The notes: generated by a model from the sequence alone, not told the origin. Shown: positions 8,719-20,268, counted from the first letter of the stretch. The stretch: DNA of 64,000 nt from Sulfuricurvum sp. (GCA_030693335.1 JAUYAU010000004.1:124001-188000), one strand, 5' to 3'. Program-made: numbers and translations.

Positions 8719-10164
8719 TTACTTCTTCTCTTTTAGCAGATCCGCTCTTGGGAAAGTGAACGTTGATTCTTTATCCGTGATGATTTTCTCTTTATCATCC
8801 ATGGCATATGCGTGAATCATAATAGGTATAACGGTATCTTTATTCACATCATTCACAAGTATTTCATCGGTATAGAGAACAATTACTTTTTTCTTGACAA
8901 CACCCGGTTTTACCTTGAATGGTTTGGCAGGTTCCGCAATTTTTATTTTACCTTCCATTCCTGCTGGAGCTATGACATCAAAATAATATTCATGATCTTC
9001 ATTAAGTGTATTTTGCAATAAAATTGTATAGGCGTTGTCAACTCTTGTTTTTCCATCCTCCATATGTTTAATACTGAAAAGACGATTTTCTTTATTGATA
9101 TTGAGGAGTATATACTCTTTTTCACTTCCCATAATGATCATGATCGCTGTAGTAATGAGCAAAACAACTGCATAACCAATGATTTTAGGACGTAAATACT
9201 GTGTTTTCCCCTTCATAAAGAGAGTCTCTTTTTCACTGGACCATTCTACCAAACTCGGCTTACCAAGCTTGCCCATGACTTCAGTACAAGCATCAACGCA
9301 TTCGAGACAGTTGATGCACTCCAGCTGAAGTCCTTTTCGTATGTCAATGTGAGTCGGGCAAACCGTTACACAGCTTTCGCATGTGGTGCACTCTGCCGTT
9401 GGGTTAACACTTAAAAGACTTTTTTGCGTTGTAAAATTTTTGACATGATGTTCATCATAAATCTCACCGCCACGATTTGGATTGTAAATCGCCATAATTG
9501 TATCATCATCGTACAAAACCGATTGGATACGTGAATAAGGGCAAACATAGGCACAAAAATCTTCTTTGAGGAACACTATATCGTACACCAAAAAAGCAGC
9601 AATACCAATAATGGTCCCAATTAACACAGGGTGCTCCACAGGAGCGTGCATGTATTGCAAAAAGTCCTCAGGAGGGACAAAAAACCACATTAAATCCGTT
9701 GCTGCCAGCAGTGCCAGCAGCACCGAGATTACTAATAATGCAACACGCTTCATCTTGTTTTTCGTACTTGAATAATCAGGTTCTATTTGCTTATTTTTAA
9801 TCCGCTTTCGAAGCTTAAATATTTTTGTTTCAAGTAAATCCCGGTACGCTACGCGGAAAATTGTCTGTGGACACATCCATCCGCAAAAGAAACGACCCCC
9901 AAGGACTGTTATACCAAAGATACCGATAAAAAGAAACATTAATACAAACGGCATCAGGTATAACTCTTGCATATCAAACTGCACAAACATCAAGTGCAGT
10001 TTTAGCTTATCAAAACTCAATAAAAAAAGATGGTTTCCTTCAATGCGTATCCATGGAACGATCAATGTAAATGCGGTAACAAGTACAAAAAACCAATATC
10101 GTCTAATACGGTAAGGGATCCATCCTGCCAAATAGGCTTTTCCTTTTAAGGCTACTTCTTCCAT
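8719..10164 (-). CDS. ccoG: Cytochrome c oxidase accessory protein CcoG (RdxA/FixG)
   Basis: CcoG is an inner-membrane ferredoxin-like protein that reduces Cu(II) during cbb3 oxidase copper-centre assembly. I start at the ATG of MEEVALKGKAYL (10164), 8 nt from GAGGAG, giving 481 residues. Several N-terminal spans carry GGRFFCGWMCPQT and later CAYVCPYSR. Two [4Fe-4S] ferredoxin motifs follow, CTTCESCVTVCP and CINCLECVDAC, then a last span and an immunoglobulin-like periplasmic domain. Its ATG shares one base with the TGA of the recombinase-like gene upstream, so the two are translationally coupled. Confidence 0.95.
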   Translation of the reverse strand: MEEVALKGKAYLAGWIPYRIRRYWFFVLVTAFTLIVPWIRIEGNHLFLLSFDKLKLHLMFVQFDMQELYLMPFVLMFLFIGIFGITVLGGRFFCGWMCPQTIFRVAYRDLLETKIFKLRKRIKNKQIEPDYSSTKNKMKRVALLVISVLLALLAATDLMWFFVPPEDFLQYMHAPVEHPVLIGTIIGIAAFLVYDIVFLKEDFCAYVCPYSRIQSVLYDDDTIMAIYNPNRGGEIYDEHHVKNFTTQKSLLSVNPTAECTTCESCVTVCPTHIDIRKGLQLECINCLECVDACTEVMGKLGKPSLVEWSSEKETLFMKGKTQYLRPKIIGYAVVLLITTAIMIIMGSEKEYILLNINKENRLFSIKHMEDGKTRVDNAYTILLQNTLNEDHEYYFDVIAPAGMEGKIKIAEPAKPFKVKPGVVKKKVIVLYTDEILVNDVNKDTVIPIMIHAYAMDDKEKIITDKESTFTFPRADLLKEKK

Positions 10165-10826
10165 CACATACTCTCCTCTATCGTTGCTTGCAGCGATGGG
10201 CATTTAATTGTCCCTATAATCATCGCTTCGGCATCTTCATCATTGCGTGTCAAGGTTATCCCGCGAACCAGCTCTTTAAGAGCGCGTGATTCTACATAAT
10301 CTTTTAACGAACTGCGACTCACATTCAAAATGCGTGCGATATCGCTGACATTGCGTCCCTGTTTCAGTTCTGTGATAATCTGGTCAAGAAAAAGATCAAA
10401 TTTTGAAGAAGATTTTGACCCTTTTGGCCGTCCAATCTCTTTCTTTTCATCATTTTGAATGGTTTGGCGAAGCTGGTCAATCAAACCAAGGACTACCATT
10501 GTATCACTTTGCCGATCAATTACAATGCCTTGTTTCACAAAATGAATTTCAACTTCATTTCTTAGCAAACAGCTTAACATTTGCACTATGTCTTCAATAT
10601 TTATACTCAGTACCCAAGTATCGTACACAAGCAACGTGTCCTTGCGCAGTGATCTAAATAACGTTACCACATCTTGACGCTGGGCAATCCTCTTATTTTG
10701 AAATGCTTGATCAATCATCTCTTTATCTATAATCAGCTTTTCACGATCACAGTAAGCCCCTATGATTTTAAGCTGCTCTATAACACTTTCAAAATCTTTA
10801 TCAGAACGAATATAACTCACTACCAT
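10164..10826 (-). CDS. Serine-recombinase-like HTH protein, probably catalytically dead
   Basis: The 220-residue protein has the resolvase/invertase layout: an N-terminal fold (about 1-125) starting MVVSYIRSDKD, then GRPKGSKSSSK and a helix-turn-helix (GRNVSDIARILNVSRSSLKDYV, about 157-180) like Hin-family DNA-binding tails. The active-site pattern is damaged: YARVS appears as YIRSD, and the segment that should read KLDRLGR reads YDTWVLS, without the catalytic arginines. A 35-residue C-terminal extension ends in a tail with one Cys. The coupling to ccoG and lack of flanking repeats suggest a domesticated regulator rather than a mobile element; this is inference. Confidence 0.6.
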   Translation of the reverse strand: MVVSYIRSDKDFESVIEQLKIIGAYCDREKLIIDKEMIDQAFQNKRIAQRQDVVTLFRSLRKDTLLVYDTWVLSINIEDIVQMLSCLLRNEVEIHFVKQGIVIDRQSDTMVVLGLIDQLRQTIQNDEKKEIGRPKGSKSSSKFDLFLDQIITELKQGRNVSDIARILNVSRSSLKDYVESRALKELVRGITLTRNDEDAEAMIIGTIKCPSLQATIEESM

Positions 10827-10899
10827 CTATTGCTACATCCTCTACTGCTTGGATTGCACCATCATAGCCCAATGTGACGTATTAAGTCAATAATTATTT

Positions 10900-11697
10900 C
10901 TATTTTTTCGTCACAATTCTATCACCTAAGATAACAACTTCACATTGCAAAGAGATTCCAAACGTCTCATAAATCTTCTGCTGTGCTTCGTTTATAAGAC
11001 TCAGAGCATCCTCATAAATACCCCCGCCATAGTTCACAAGAAAGTTTGCATGTACTTCGCTAAAGGCCATATTACCTCGACGCACACCTTTGAGACCTAC
11101 GGCTTCAATCAATCTGCCGGCATAATCGCCCGGAGGGTTTTTAAAACAGCTTCCTGCGCTTGGATCATTAGGCTGATTCGAACGCATCTGTGCAAACATT
11201 TCTAATCGTTCACTTGAAAATCCATGATGAAGTTCAAATGCCGCTTCAAATACCACTTCATTAATCGATGTTTTACGATACCCATACTCAATTTGCTCCT
11301 TGGGTATCCATCCCTTTTGGGTCCGAACGGCGATAAGATGATTAAAGATTTCGAACTCTTTGAGCCCTGCATTCATCTTTATCATTCCCCCGATGGTTCC
11401 CGGAAGTTTTGAAAAATATTCGAAGTTTGCAATATCATTTTTTTTACAAAAAGAAACAACCCGTCCGCCAGGAGTCGCCGCACCGATAATCAATCGGTTA
11501 TTTTCAATACGTATAAAATCATATTGCTTGGATAGCATCATAAGGGGAGGTGGATTTGGAGCTACGAGTAAATTATTGGCCGATCCGATAATCGTACACC
11601 CTTGAGGAATAACATCGTCTTCGATAAACGCTACTTCTACAACAGGACCTATTCGAATCGAACTGAATTTTGAGAAATCAACGGTTTTAGTTTTCAT
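10900..11697 (-). CDS. murB: UDP-N-acetylenolpyruvoylglucosamine reductase
   Basis: MurB reduces the enolpyruvyl group to give UDP-MurNAc, a cytoplasmic FAD/NADPH step of peptidoglycan synthesis. The 265-residue protein is close in size to the H. pylori form. Diagnostic parts are SSIRIGP near the start, the FAD-site LPGTIGGMIKMNAG, the GYRKTS segment, AGSCFKNPPGDYAGRLIEA with the catalytic Ser, and VHANFLVN near the end. It is followed by fliQ and mqnD upstream on the same strand, at short spacing, so the three may share a transcript. Confidence 0.95.
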   Translation of the reverse strand: MKTKTVDFSKFSSIRIGPVVEVAFIEDDVIPQGCTIIGSANNLLVAPNPPPLMMLSKQYDFIRIENNRLIIGAATPGGRVVSFCKKNDIANFEYFSKLPGTIGGMIKMNAGLKEFEIFNHLIAVRTQKGWIPKEQIEYGYRKTSINEVVFEAAFELHHGFSSERLEMFAQMRSNQPNDPSAGSCFKNPPGDYAGRLIEAVGLKGVRRGNMAFSEVHANFLVNYGGGIYEDALSLINEAQQKIYETFGISLQCEVVILGDRIVTKK

Positions 11698-11710
11698 CGA
11701 AAGATTCTAC

Positions 11711-11980
11711 TTATTGCATAAACGTCGGAATCATATTGAACATCCTGATCGTAAAATCTTGCATTTCGTTCATCATCCAAGGCATTGTCAAAATAATGAC
11801 AATAACAATCCCAATAATCTTTGGAATAAAACTGAGCGTCATTTCATTGATTTGCGTTGTTGCTTGGAAAATACTGACAGCAAGTCCCAAAAACATACCT
11901 ACTAATAATGCGGGAAGCGAAAGAATCAATGCGATTTTAAATGTTTCGATTCCCAGTCCAACCAGCTCTTCTTGCATCAT
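11711..11980 (-). CDS. fliQ: Flagellar export apparatus protein FliQ
   Basis: FliQ is a two-helix inner-membrane component of the flagellar type III export gate. The 89-residue protein shows the two long hydrophobic helices (about 13-35 and 51-70) and the family core SIFQATTQINEMTLSFIPKI between them. The first of two ATGs follows GAGGA by 9 nt. It lies between murB and mqnD on the minus strand; the mixed murB-fliQ arrangement is familiar in Campylobacterota. Confidence 0.96.
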   Translation of the reverse strand: MMQEELVGLGIETFKIALILSLPALLVGMFLGLAVSIFQATTQINEMTLSFIPKIIGIVIVIILTMPWMMNEMQDFTIRMFNMIPTFMQ

Positions 11981-11981
11981 G

Positions 11982-12845
11982 TTATGAATTCCTCAATGAT
12001 GAATATTCCAAAGGGATACAATAATCTCTTGCATCCATTTTTTGATCAAAAAATCCGTGGGCATATCCAATCTCAAAAAGTTTATTGATCGCATCAAACT
12101 GCACTTCACTCAACGTAATAGACTCATCATTGGCATACAACTCCAAATATTTATCCAAAGTCACCGCATCTATACGGACCAAAGAGCGCTCAATCAACAT
12201 TTTAGAAAGACGCTCTTTGTGCTCCCTGGCAATACGAACTGCTTTTGTAAGAATGTTTTCATACTCAATGGCAGTGCTCAAGGGGATTGAACGTCGTATC
12301 GCCATCCCTCCCAAAGGAAGAGGAAGTTCTCCACCGCTTAACTCGCACCATATGTCCCATAATTCACGCTCAACAACCAATGATTCATCGTATCCTAAAA
12401 TACTTTCATGAATTAAAACACCAGCATCGACAATTCCATCCAAAACCGCTTGCTCTATCTCTAAAAAATTCATATAGATAACTTTTGCATTTGGATAGGC
12501 AATGCGAAACAACAATGCATTGGTCGTATATTCTCCGCTTAACGCTACCGTAAATTTCTTTTTCAGCACCGTCTCTTTTTTACGAATCAGCTTTGGGCCA
12601 TACCCTTCGCCAAAGCTGACAGCGGTACGCAACAGTGCATAGTCATTTCGTATATGGGGATATAACCCGAAACTAATTGCGCTTATGTCATATGTTCCCT
12701 TAAGCGCTTCAACATTAAGTGTTTCAATGTCTAAAGGCAGATTTTCAAAAATGGTATTCTTTTTCCCGACCCAGCCAAACTTAATAGCATAATACATAAA
12801 AATATCATCAGCATCGGGGGAGTGCGCAATCACCATTTTTTTCAC
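11982..12845 (-). CDS. mqnD: 1,4-dihydroxy-6-naphthoate synthase, futalosine menaquinone pathway
   Basis: MqnD converts cyclic dehypoxanthine futalosine to 1,4-dihydroxy-6-naphthoate. The 287-residue protein has the MqnA/MqnD periplasmic-binding-like fold, and the N-terminal AHSPDADDIFMYYAI is the MqnD pattern (SPxxxDxFM), unlike MqnA. DISAISFGLYPHI and GVLIHESILGY are also typical. The start is GTG with AGAGGA 7 nt upstream. It marks menaquinone synthesis through futalosine, the usual route in this phylum. Its end is 1 nt from fliQ. Confidence 0.9.
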   Translation of the reverse strand: MKKMVIAHSPDADDIFMYYAIKFGWVGKKNTIFENLPLDIETLNVEALKGTYDISAISFGLYPHIRNDYALLRTAVSFGEGYGPKLIRKKETVLKKKFTVALSGEYTTNALLFRIAYPNAKVIYMNFLEIEQAVLDGIVDAGVLIHESILGYDESLVVERELWDIWCELSGGELPLPLGGMAIRRSIPLSTAIEYENILTKAVRIAREHKERLSKMLIERSLVRIDAVTLDKYLELYANDESITLSEVQFDAINKLFEIGYAHGFFDQKMDARDYCIPLEYSSLRNS

Positions 12846-12932
12846 TAAAAATTCCTCTTAACTTGTCAAATCAATTAGATTTTAACCAAATAACGCTAAA
12901 ATATCTCTATTATATGTATATTCTTAATATTG

Positions 12933-12985
12933 CAATTTGTCATATTTATAAAATATATTTCAATATGTCATATTATTGCTAAAAT
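12933..12985 (+). promoter_or_regulatory. recA promoter with a 28-bp-spaced tandem repeat
   Basis: CAATTTGTCATATT (12933-12946) recurs as CAATATGTCATATT (12961-12974) with one mismatch, exactly 28 bp apart. The extended -10 TGCTAAAAT (12977-12985) follows directly, 33 nt before the recA ATG. The spacing suggests two copies of a binding site, or simply the periodic A/T pattern of Campylobacterota promoters. Confidence 0.45.
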
Positions 12986-13017
12986 TTAGAAACAAACCCT
13001 TTCAGGAGAGAATAGAC

Positions 13018-15322
<2,305 letters not shown>

Positions 15323-15323
<1 letters not shown>

Positions 15324-15640
15324 TGACTCCAGAAGAGCATGAGCAGATACTGTATGATGAGCAGCACTATCAAAGTTTCAGTGAGCGCCGTTTTGGCCTC
15401 TCTACCTCAAAATTTTTAGCTGCTTGCGCGTCAGTTCTTGCGCTTTTGTTTTATTTAGGTGTTTTGATTTTTGGGAATAATTCTTTATCAGTATTATTTC
15501 AGCTCGAAGAGTATCAGTCCTTTCTCTCTGATGATATTGAAAATTTAAAGACACAAAATGCCGCCTTGCAAAAACAATATTTTGAGCTTAAAGAACTCGA
15601 TTCTGACCAAGTCCCGATTGACAATGGAGCTACCCCATGA
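15323..15640 (+). CDS. FtsB/DivIC-like single-span coiled-coil protein
   Basis: The 105-residue protein has a cytoplasmic head of about 28 residues, one membrane helix (FLAACASVLALLFYLGVLIFG, about 29-49) and a periplasmic heptad-like stretch (LEEYQSFLSDDIENLKTQNAALQKQYFELKEL, about 62-93). This is the layout of FtsB/FtsL/DivIC division proteins, although the sequence is not close enough to assign one. The position between eno and an AMIN-domain gene matches the C. jejuni locus. It overlaps the next gene by 4 nt. A cell-division or envelope role is inferred. Confidence 0.6.
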
Positions 15641-16254
15641 ATAAAGCACTCTATATTTCACTCCTTCTCGCTTGTACAGCTTTTAGCAGAGAGAACCCGT
15701 TTTTCTCAACCGAAGAGAGCTCTATAATGCCTATTTCATCTAATACAGTTATGCATAAGCCACCACTAACCTCATTGACTTACAGTTTTCCGGATCAAGC
15801 GCGCGTTCTCAAAGAAGCAACATTTACTTTTCAAAATGTAGATGGAACCTTTGAAACACGCAAACTTCAAATTGATCAAAGTATTGATTGGCGCCATCCG
15901 TTGGTCCTTTCACAATATGGAAACCAAAAAGTGCCATCCAATACCCAAATAAACAAGTCATCGCATGCTGATAACGGATTTATCCGGTTTGTCCATTCCG
16001 GAAACAAAATTTCATTAATAACTGATGACCCGATATTGCGCTCTTTTAGCCTTGGTGACCCTAATAGCATTATCATCGATTTTGTCCATTCATCTACTTT
16101 TAATACTTATGAAAAAGATTTATCTGCCTCTCCATACAGCAAAGTAAAAGTAACCTATCATGGAAAATTTGCACGTGCTCATATTACACTCGACGGGCGA
16201 TATACGTGTAGCGTTGCAAAAACAAATCAAGGGGCAAATGTTATCTGTAAATAA
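15637..16254 (+). CDS. AMIN-domain periplasmic protein
   Basis: The 205-residue protein has a signal peptide (MNKALYISLLLACTAFS) and a C-terminal domain of about 90 residues (FIRFVHSGNKISLITDD to the end) with the beta-rich pattern of AMIN domains, including IIIDFVHSS and KVKVTYHGKFARAHITLDG. AMIN domains bind peptidoglycan or secretin partners. The corresponding C. jejuni gene at this locus follows the coiled-coil gene in the same order. It is the last gene of the recA-eno operon. Confidence 0.7.
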   Translation: MNKALYISLLLACTAFSRENPFFSTEESSIMPISSNTVMHKPPLTSLTYSFPDQARVLKEATFTFQNVDGTFETRKLQIDQSIDWRHPLVLSQYGNQKVPSNTQINKSSHADNGFIRFVHSGNKISLITDDPILRSFSLGDPNSIIIDFVHSSTFNTYEKDLSASPYSKVKVTYHGKFARAHITLDGRYTCSVAKTNQGANVICK

Positions 16255-16305
16255 TTGATGAAGTTTACTAAGAAAGAAGTGCTCTATGCGTAAGGGGAAG
16301 TTGAC

Positions 16306-16324
16306 CAAAGAATCTAATTCTTTG
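16306..16324. terminator. Possible bidirectional hairpin between AMIN gene and tpx
   Basis: CAAAGAAT (16306-16313), loop CTA and ATTCTTTG (16317-16324) form a perfect 8-bp stem in the convergent gap. There is no T run on either side, so termination strength is doubtful. Confidence 0.35.
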
Positions 16325-16334
16325 ATCTGTATGA

Positions 16335-16838
16335 TTATGCTACTGCAGCCAATGCAGCATCGTAGTTAGGCTCTTCTGTAATTTCAGGAACGATTTCTTT
16401 GTAAGTTACGATACCTTCAGCATTTACAGCAAAGATTGCGCGACATGTAACACCCGCGAGTACTGAACCACCAAGCAATACGCCATAAGCATTTGCAAAT
16501 TCTTTGTTACGGAAATCAGAACATACTGTCAAGTTATCAATGCCTTCGGCCTGGCAAAAACGACCAGAAGCAAATGGAAGGTCTAGAGATACGATTGTTA
16601 CTGTAACGTCCTTAAGTCCGGCAGCTTTTGCATTAAAAGTACGTGTTTCAGTAGCACAAACGCCTGTATCCAATGAAGGAACAACGATAATGAGTTGTTT
16701 TTTGCCTGTTGCTCCGCCCACTGTAACATCACCAAGACCTGCAGAGTTTACTACAGTAATTGAGGGAGCTTTGTCCCCAACATTTACTGTATTTCCTAAA
16801 AGCTCTACGTCTGTACCTTTAAATTTAGTCGTTGCCAT
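16335..16838 (-). CDS. tpx: Thiol peroxidase (Tpx-type peroxiredoxin)
   Basis: Tpx reduces hydroperoxides with thioredoxin as donor. I choose the second of two ATGs, 6 nt from AGGAG, giving 167 residues. The peroxidatic Cys61 sits in PSLDTGVCATETRTFN, and the resolving Cys95 in SGRFCQAEGI, both in the correct spacing for atypical 2-Cys Tpx. The C-terminal YDAALAAVA helix is usual. It stands alone with its own promoter. Confidence 0.96.
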   Translation of the reverse strand: MATTKFKGTDVELLGNTVNVGDKAPSITVVNSAGLGDVTVGGATGKKQLIIVVPSLDTGVCATETRTFNAKAAGLKDVTVTIVSLDLPFASGRFCQAEGIDNLTVCSDFRNKEFANAYGVLLGGSVLAGVTCRAIFAVNAEGIVTYKEIVPEITEEPNYDAALAAVA

Positions 16839-16869
16839 CATGGGCTCCTGTGTTTAATTTTATGATGGT

Positions 16870-16875
16870 ATTGTA
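16870..16875 (-). promoter_or_regulatory. -10 element for tpx
   Basis: On the minus strand this reads TACAAT preceded by TG, about 32 nt upstream of the tpx ATG. Confidence 0.45.
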
Positions 16876-16932
16876 CATGAATCGAATTATTAATCTCTGA
16901 ATTATGAAAGAGATTTCTGTATCTAAGAATAC

Positions 16933-17910
16933 CTACAGCTTACAGCGCGGATTAACAACAATCTCATTATGATTGATAAAATTACCAGACAGGAACTCTT
17001 CTACTGCACATCGGCCAATCATCGCGGCATTATCGGAACAAAACTCCAGCGGTGCAAGCAGTAAGGAGGCATTGTACCCTACTAAAAGTTTCTCAATTTC
17101 CGTACGCAAATACAAATTGGCACTTGCTCCTCCAACGATTGCAAAGCGCTGCGGCTTGTGTGACTTAAAATATTTTTTGAGTTTTTGTATCAAATGGTCG
17201 GTAGCCGTTTTTTGAAACGAACACGCGATATCGGGATAATCAGCTGCATCATTTGCTTCGACAGCCAATCGAACTTGATTTTTTAACCCTGAATAGCTAA
17301 AAGCAATGAGAGGTGACTGCCACAACGGCACTGTAAATGCAAAACGGCTGGCATCTCCACTATGTGCCAGTTTTTCTATTAGCGGTCCTCCAGGGTATCC
17401 AAGTCCCATCATTTTGGCAACCTTATCAAAGCTCTCGCCATAACTATCATCCATCGTTGTCGCAATAGTAGTCATTTTATTATGTGATGCTACTTCAATG
17501 AGCTGTGTATGCCCGCCAGATACCAAAAGAACCGTAAGAGGAAACTGTGCTTCTGTCCCAATAAAGAGGGAGTAGATATGCCCTTTGAGATGATTGATAG
17601 GCAACACAGGGATATTAAGCGCTATGCTTAACGATTTTGCCATTACAACACCCTCAATAAGCGTTACCGCCAATCCAGGCTCATTGGTCACAGCGATTGC
17701 TTTTAACTGATCAAACCATGGTTTGCACTCTTCTAAAATCGCAGGAAGAGCAATAGCATGCAAACGGCTTGCAAGCTCCGGAACAACCCCGCCATATTTG
17801 GAATGTTCAAGTTCCTGTGAAATTTTTTTGTGATAAATGAGCCTTTTGGTTGCTATCTCCGTAATAGAGATTGAACTGTCATCACAACTGCTCTCGATGC
17901 TTAAAATCAT
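16933..17910 (-). CDS. tsaD: tRNA N6-threonylcarbamoyladenosine transferase TsaD
   Basis: TsaD transfers threonylcarbamoyl to A37 of ANN-decoding tRNAs. I start at the ATG of [13 protein letters not shown] (17910), which overlaps the upstream stop as ATGA, giving 325 residues. The metal-binding histidines are in [11 protein letters not shown], the nucleotide site in VSGGHTQL, and DGGGG-equivalent contacts in [12 protein letters not shown], with SDNAAMIG near the end. It is the last gene of the cdsA-dxr-hydrolase-tsaD run. Confidence 0.96.
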   Translation of the reverse strand: MILSIESSCDDSSISITEIATKRLIYHKKISQELEHSKYGGVVPELASRLHAIALPAILEECKPWFDQLKAIAVTNEPGLAVTLIEGVVMAKSLSIALNIPVLPINHLKGHIYSLFIGTEAQFPLTVLLVSGGHTQLIEVASHNKMTTIATTMDDSYGESFDKVAKMMGLGYPGGPLIEKLAHSGDASRFAFTVPLWQSPLIAFSYSGLKNQVRLAVEANDAADYPDIACSFQKTATDHLIQKLKKYFKSHKPQRFAIVGGASANLYLRTEIEKLLVGYNASLLLAPLEFCSDNAAMIGRCAVEEFLSGNFINHNEIVVNPRCKL

Positions 17911-18440
17911 CCCATTGCCCATTCTTTTACCCATGACCATTCACCAAAACCGCTATCCGCATTGATATGTCCTGCACTTTCGAGTACTTTCATTTCCACA
18001 TCCAATGCCTCTTGAAGTGCTAATGCCTCATCTGTATTCATATACGGATCATTATCGGAGGTTACCAATAGGGCTTCATCCGCAAATAAAAATTCAGGGG
18101 CAACAAGCGGAAAGAAACTTTTGATCGTATCGAGTTCCAAATCCAGGCGCGGAGGAGCGACAAGTAAAAGGCGTTTAACAGGATCTATTTCCTCTTCTAA
18201 ACACAGATGAAACCATAGGATGCACCCTAGCGAATGACAGATAATAACCTCAGGTTTAAATTCTGCAAGAAGCGTTTTTACCTGATTCATCCATCGGCTC
18301 TTGGTAGGAAAATGGGGATTGTCTAAAAGAGGGAAAGCAACTATTCCATAGTCTTTGGCAATTTCACCTGCTAGCCATGCTTGCCAATGAGGATCATCGC
18401 TTCCACCCCATCCATGCAACAATAAGGTTTTCTCTCTCAT
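17907..18440 (-). CDS. RBBP9/YdeN-type alpha/beta hydrolase
   Basis: The 177-residue protein begins [23 protein letters not shown], the compact serine-hydrolase pattern of the RBBP9/YdeN family. The nucleophile is Ser70 in CHSLGC, the acid is in SDNDPYM and the His in SAGHIN. The substrate is unknown. It overlaps dxr and tsaD by 4 nt each, so it is translated as part of that operon. Confidence 0.8.
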   Translation of the reverse strand: MREKTLLLHGWGGSDDPHWQAWLAGEIAKDYGIVAFPLLDNPHFPTKSRWMNQVKTLLAEFKPEVIICHSLGCILWFHLCLEEEIDPVKRLLLVAPPRLDLELDTIKSFFPLVAPEFLFADEALLVTSDNDPYMNTDEALALQEALDVEMKVLESAGHINADSGFGEWSWVKEWAMG

Positions 18441-19510
18441 ATGCGCCCCCTGACATAGCGACGAACTTCTCTATCGATGTGAAAAACGTCCTCTATAGTT
18501 TTGGGTTCTTCATCGAAACGATCAAACGCATGAATAACCTCTTTTGAAATATCTAAAAAACTGATTTTTCCCTCGATAAAAAGCTCAATAGCCGCTTCAT
18601 TAGCCGCATTGACTACAACACCTCGCTTTGGATCATGCAGCAATGCCTGTCGTATTTGCCAGATTGGATAGCGCTCTGGTGTGATTTCACGAAACTCCAA
18701 TGAACCCACTTCCAATAAATTCACCGTTGGCAAAATCTTTTGATCCATTTTACCCATCAATGCGTAAGCGATGGGCAACTGCATATTGGCACGGGCAAAA
18801 TGAGCGGTGGTTGAACCGTCACGGTAATCGATTAATGCATGAATAATGGATTTTGTTTCAATAATCGCATCGTACTCACCCTCACCGAAAAGCCATCGTG
18901 CTTCAATAAGCTCAAACATTTTGTTCATCATGGAGGCACTGTCAATGGTGATCTTCTGACCCATCGACCAGTTGGGATGATTGAGGGCATCTTTGAGGGT
19001 TGCTTCTTGGATTTTTTCAATCGGCCAGTCTCTAAATGCTCCTCCGCTTGCGGTGATGAGCATACGCTCTATGGGGCGGGAGCTATTGTTTAAATACCAA
19101 AGACCAAAATGTTCACTGTCAATAGGTTGTATTTTGGAGATATCCATAAATGCACCCGCGGCAACCAGTGACTCTTTGTTCGCCAACGCTACACGCTTCC
19201 CGCATTCTATAGCTTTAAGAGTAGGTCGTAATCCCGCAAAGCCTACAAGCGCATTTATGACAAGATTTGATTGGGATGACTCAATGGCATGCAATATTCC
19301 CTCTTCTCCCCAGAGAACATGAGAGTGATGAACAGCAGAAATATCCTCATAATTCAATACAACAACGCATTTTGGAGAATATTTTTTAATTTGCTCATTG
19401 AGCAAAGAGAGGTTGCGACCTGCAACCAATGTGTCTATGTTGAGGGCAAATTGCTGGGCAATTAAAAGAGCATTGACGCCGATGGAGCCCGTCGATCCTA
19501 GAAGGATCAA
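18437..19510 (-). CDS. dxr: 1-deoxy-D-xylulose 5-phosphate reductoisomerase
   Basis: Dxr makes methylerythritol phosphate, the committed step of the MEP isoprenoid pathway. The 357-residue protein has the NADPH loop LLGSTGSIG at the extreme N-terminus, ALANKESLVAAG, the metal-binding DSEHF, the flexible-loop region ITASGGAFRDW, and MGQKITIDSASMMNK. The start is TTG, overlapping the cdsA stop as TTGA; no better in-frame start exists because the NADPH loop begins at residue 3. It is coupled to cdsA. Confidence 0.96.
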   Translation of the reverse strand: MILLGSTGSIGVNALLIAQQFALNIDTLVAGRNLSLLNEQIKKYSPKCVVVLNYEDISAVHHSHVLWGEEGILHAIESSQSNLVINALVGFAGLRPTLKAIECGKRVALANKESLVAAGAFMDISKIQPIDSEHFGLWYLNNSSRPIERMLITASGGAFRDWPIEKIQEATLKDALNHPNWSMGQKITIDSASMMNKMFELIEARWLFGEGEYDAIIETKSIIHALIDYRDGSTTAHFARANMQLPIAYALMGKMDQKILPTVNLLEVGSLEFREITPERYPIWQIRQALLHDPKRGVVVNAANEAAIELFIEGKISFLDISKEVIHAFDRFDEEPKTIEDVFHIDREVRRYVRGRI

Positions 19511-20268
19511 GCGAGACCCCGCAAAAGTACCAACATAATAATCGATGAGAACAGATAACCGTCAATACGGTCAAGAACCCCGCCATGGCCCGGGAGAATA
19601 GAACCGCTGTCCTTTACCCCTGCTTGCCTCTTGAGATAACTCTCAAAGAGATCTCCGAATACCGATCCTATAGCCGCCATCAACGAAATGATAATGGCTT
19701 GAGGGATATCTTCAACGATGGTAATCCCTATAAAGAATCCCGCGATCGTTGCAGTAACAACACCGCCATAAACCCCTTCACGCGTTTTATTCGGAGAAGA
19801 AGCGCTAAAAGGTGTCTTGCCGATGCTTTTACCGACAAAATAAGCTCCGATATCCGCGGAGGCTACCACTACTAGAAGCCATAACAGAGCCCCAATACCA
19901 TACTCTTCGTATAGGCTAAGAGTAAAAAGCATCCCTGCAGTTGGATAGAGAAAAGGGAGAAAGTTTTTGTGCGGAATATTTTGAGTATAGGCGACAGCGC
20001 CGGCAAAAATAATTCCGGCAATCAAAATAAGATCCTCGCCATAAGGGTATAAAGCTGCCGCAATCCAAAGAATTGCCGCATACGCATACAGGGAATTGTT
20101 ATTGACCCCAAAAAGGCGATTAGCTTCGTGAAATGCCAAAAGATACACAATACCCAATGTCAGCCAGATCAACCAAAAATTATTAATCAATCCAATGACA
20201 ACTACGCCAAGCCCCAAAAAAACGGCAGTTATTATTCGGGTTTGTAATCCACTATTTGTCGCTTGCAT
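19507..20268 (-). CDS. cdsA: Phosphatidate cytidylyltransferase
   Basis: CdsA makes CDP-diacylglycerol from phosphatidic acid and CTP at the inner membrane. The 253-residue protein has seven to eight hydrophobic spans and the C-terminal family signature KRQAGVKDSGSILPGHGG followed by VLDRIDG, with the metal-binding DR..D. VVASADIGAYFVGK is also typical. It heads the operon cdsA-dxr-hydrolase-tsaD. Confidence 0.95.
   Translation of the reverse strand: MQATNSGLQTRIITAVFLGLGVVVIGLINNFWLIWLTLGIVYLLAFHEANRLFGVNNNSLYAYAAILWIAAALYPYGEDLILIAGIIFAGAVAYTQNIPHKNFLPFLYPTAGMLFTLSLYEEYGIGALLWLLVVVASADIGAYFVGKSIGKTPFSASSPNKTREGVYGGVVTATIAGFFIGITIVEDIPQAIIISLMAAIGSVFGDLFESYLKRQAGVKDSGSILPGHGGVLDRIDGYLFSSIIMLVLLRGLA

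Noticed and set aside
10164-10826. Invertible element or transposon carrying a resolvase
   Set aside because: No terminal or inverted repeats or partner transposase were seen around it, catalytic motifs look lost and it is coupled to ccoG.
11982-12845. mqnA instead of mqnD
   Set aside because: The N-terminal SPDADDIFM pattern is that of MqnD; the MqnA-type opening is absent.
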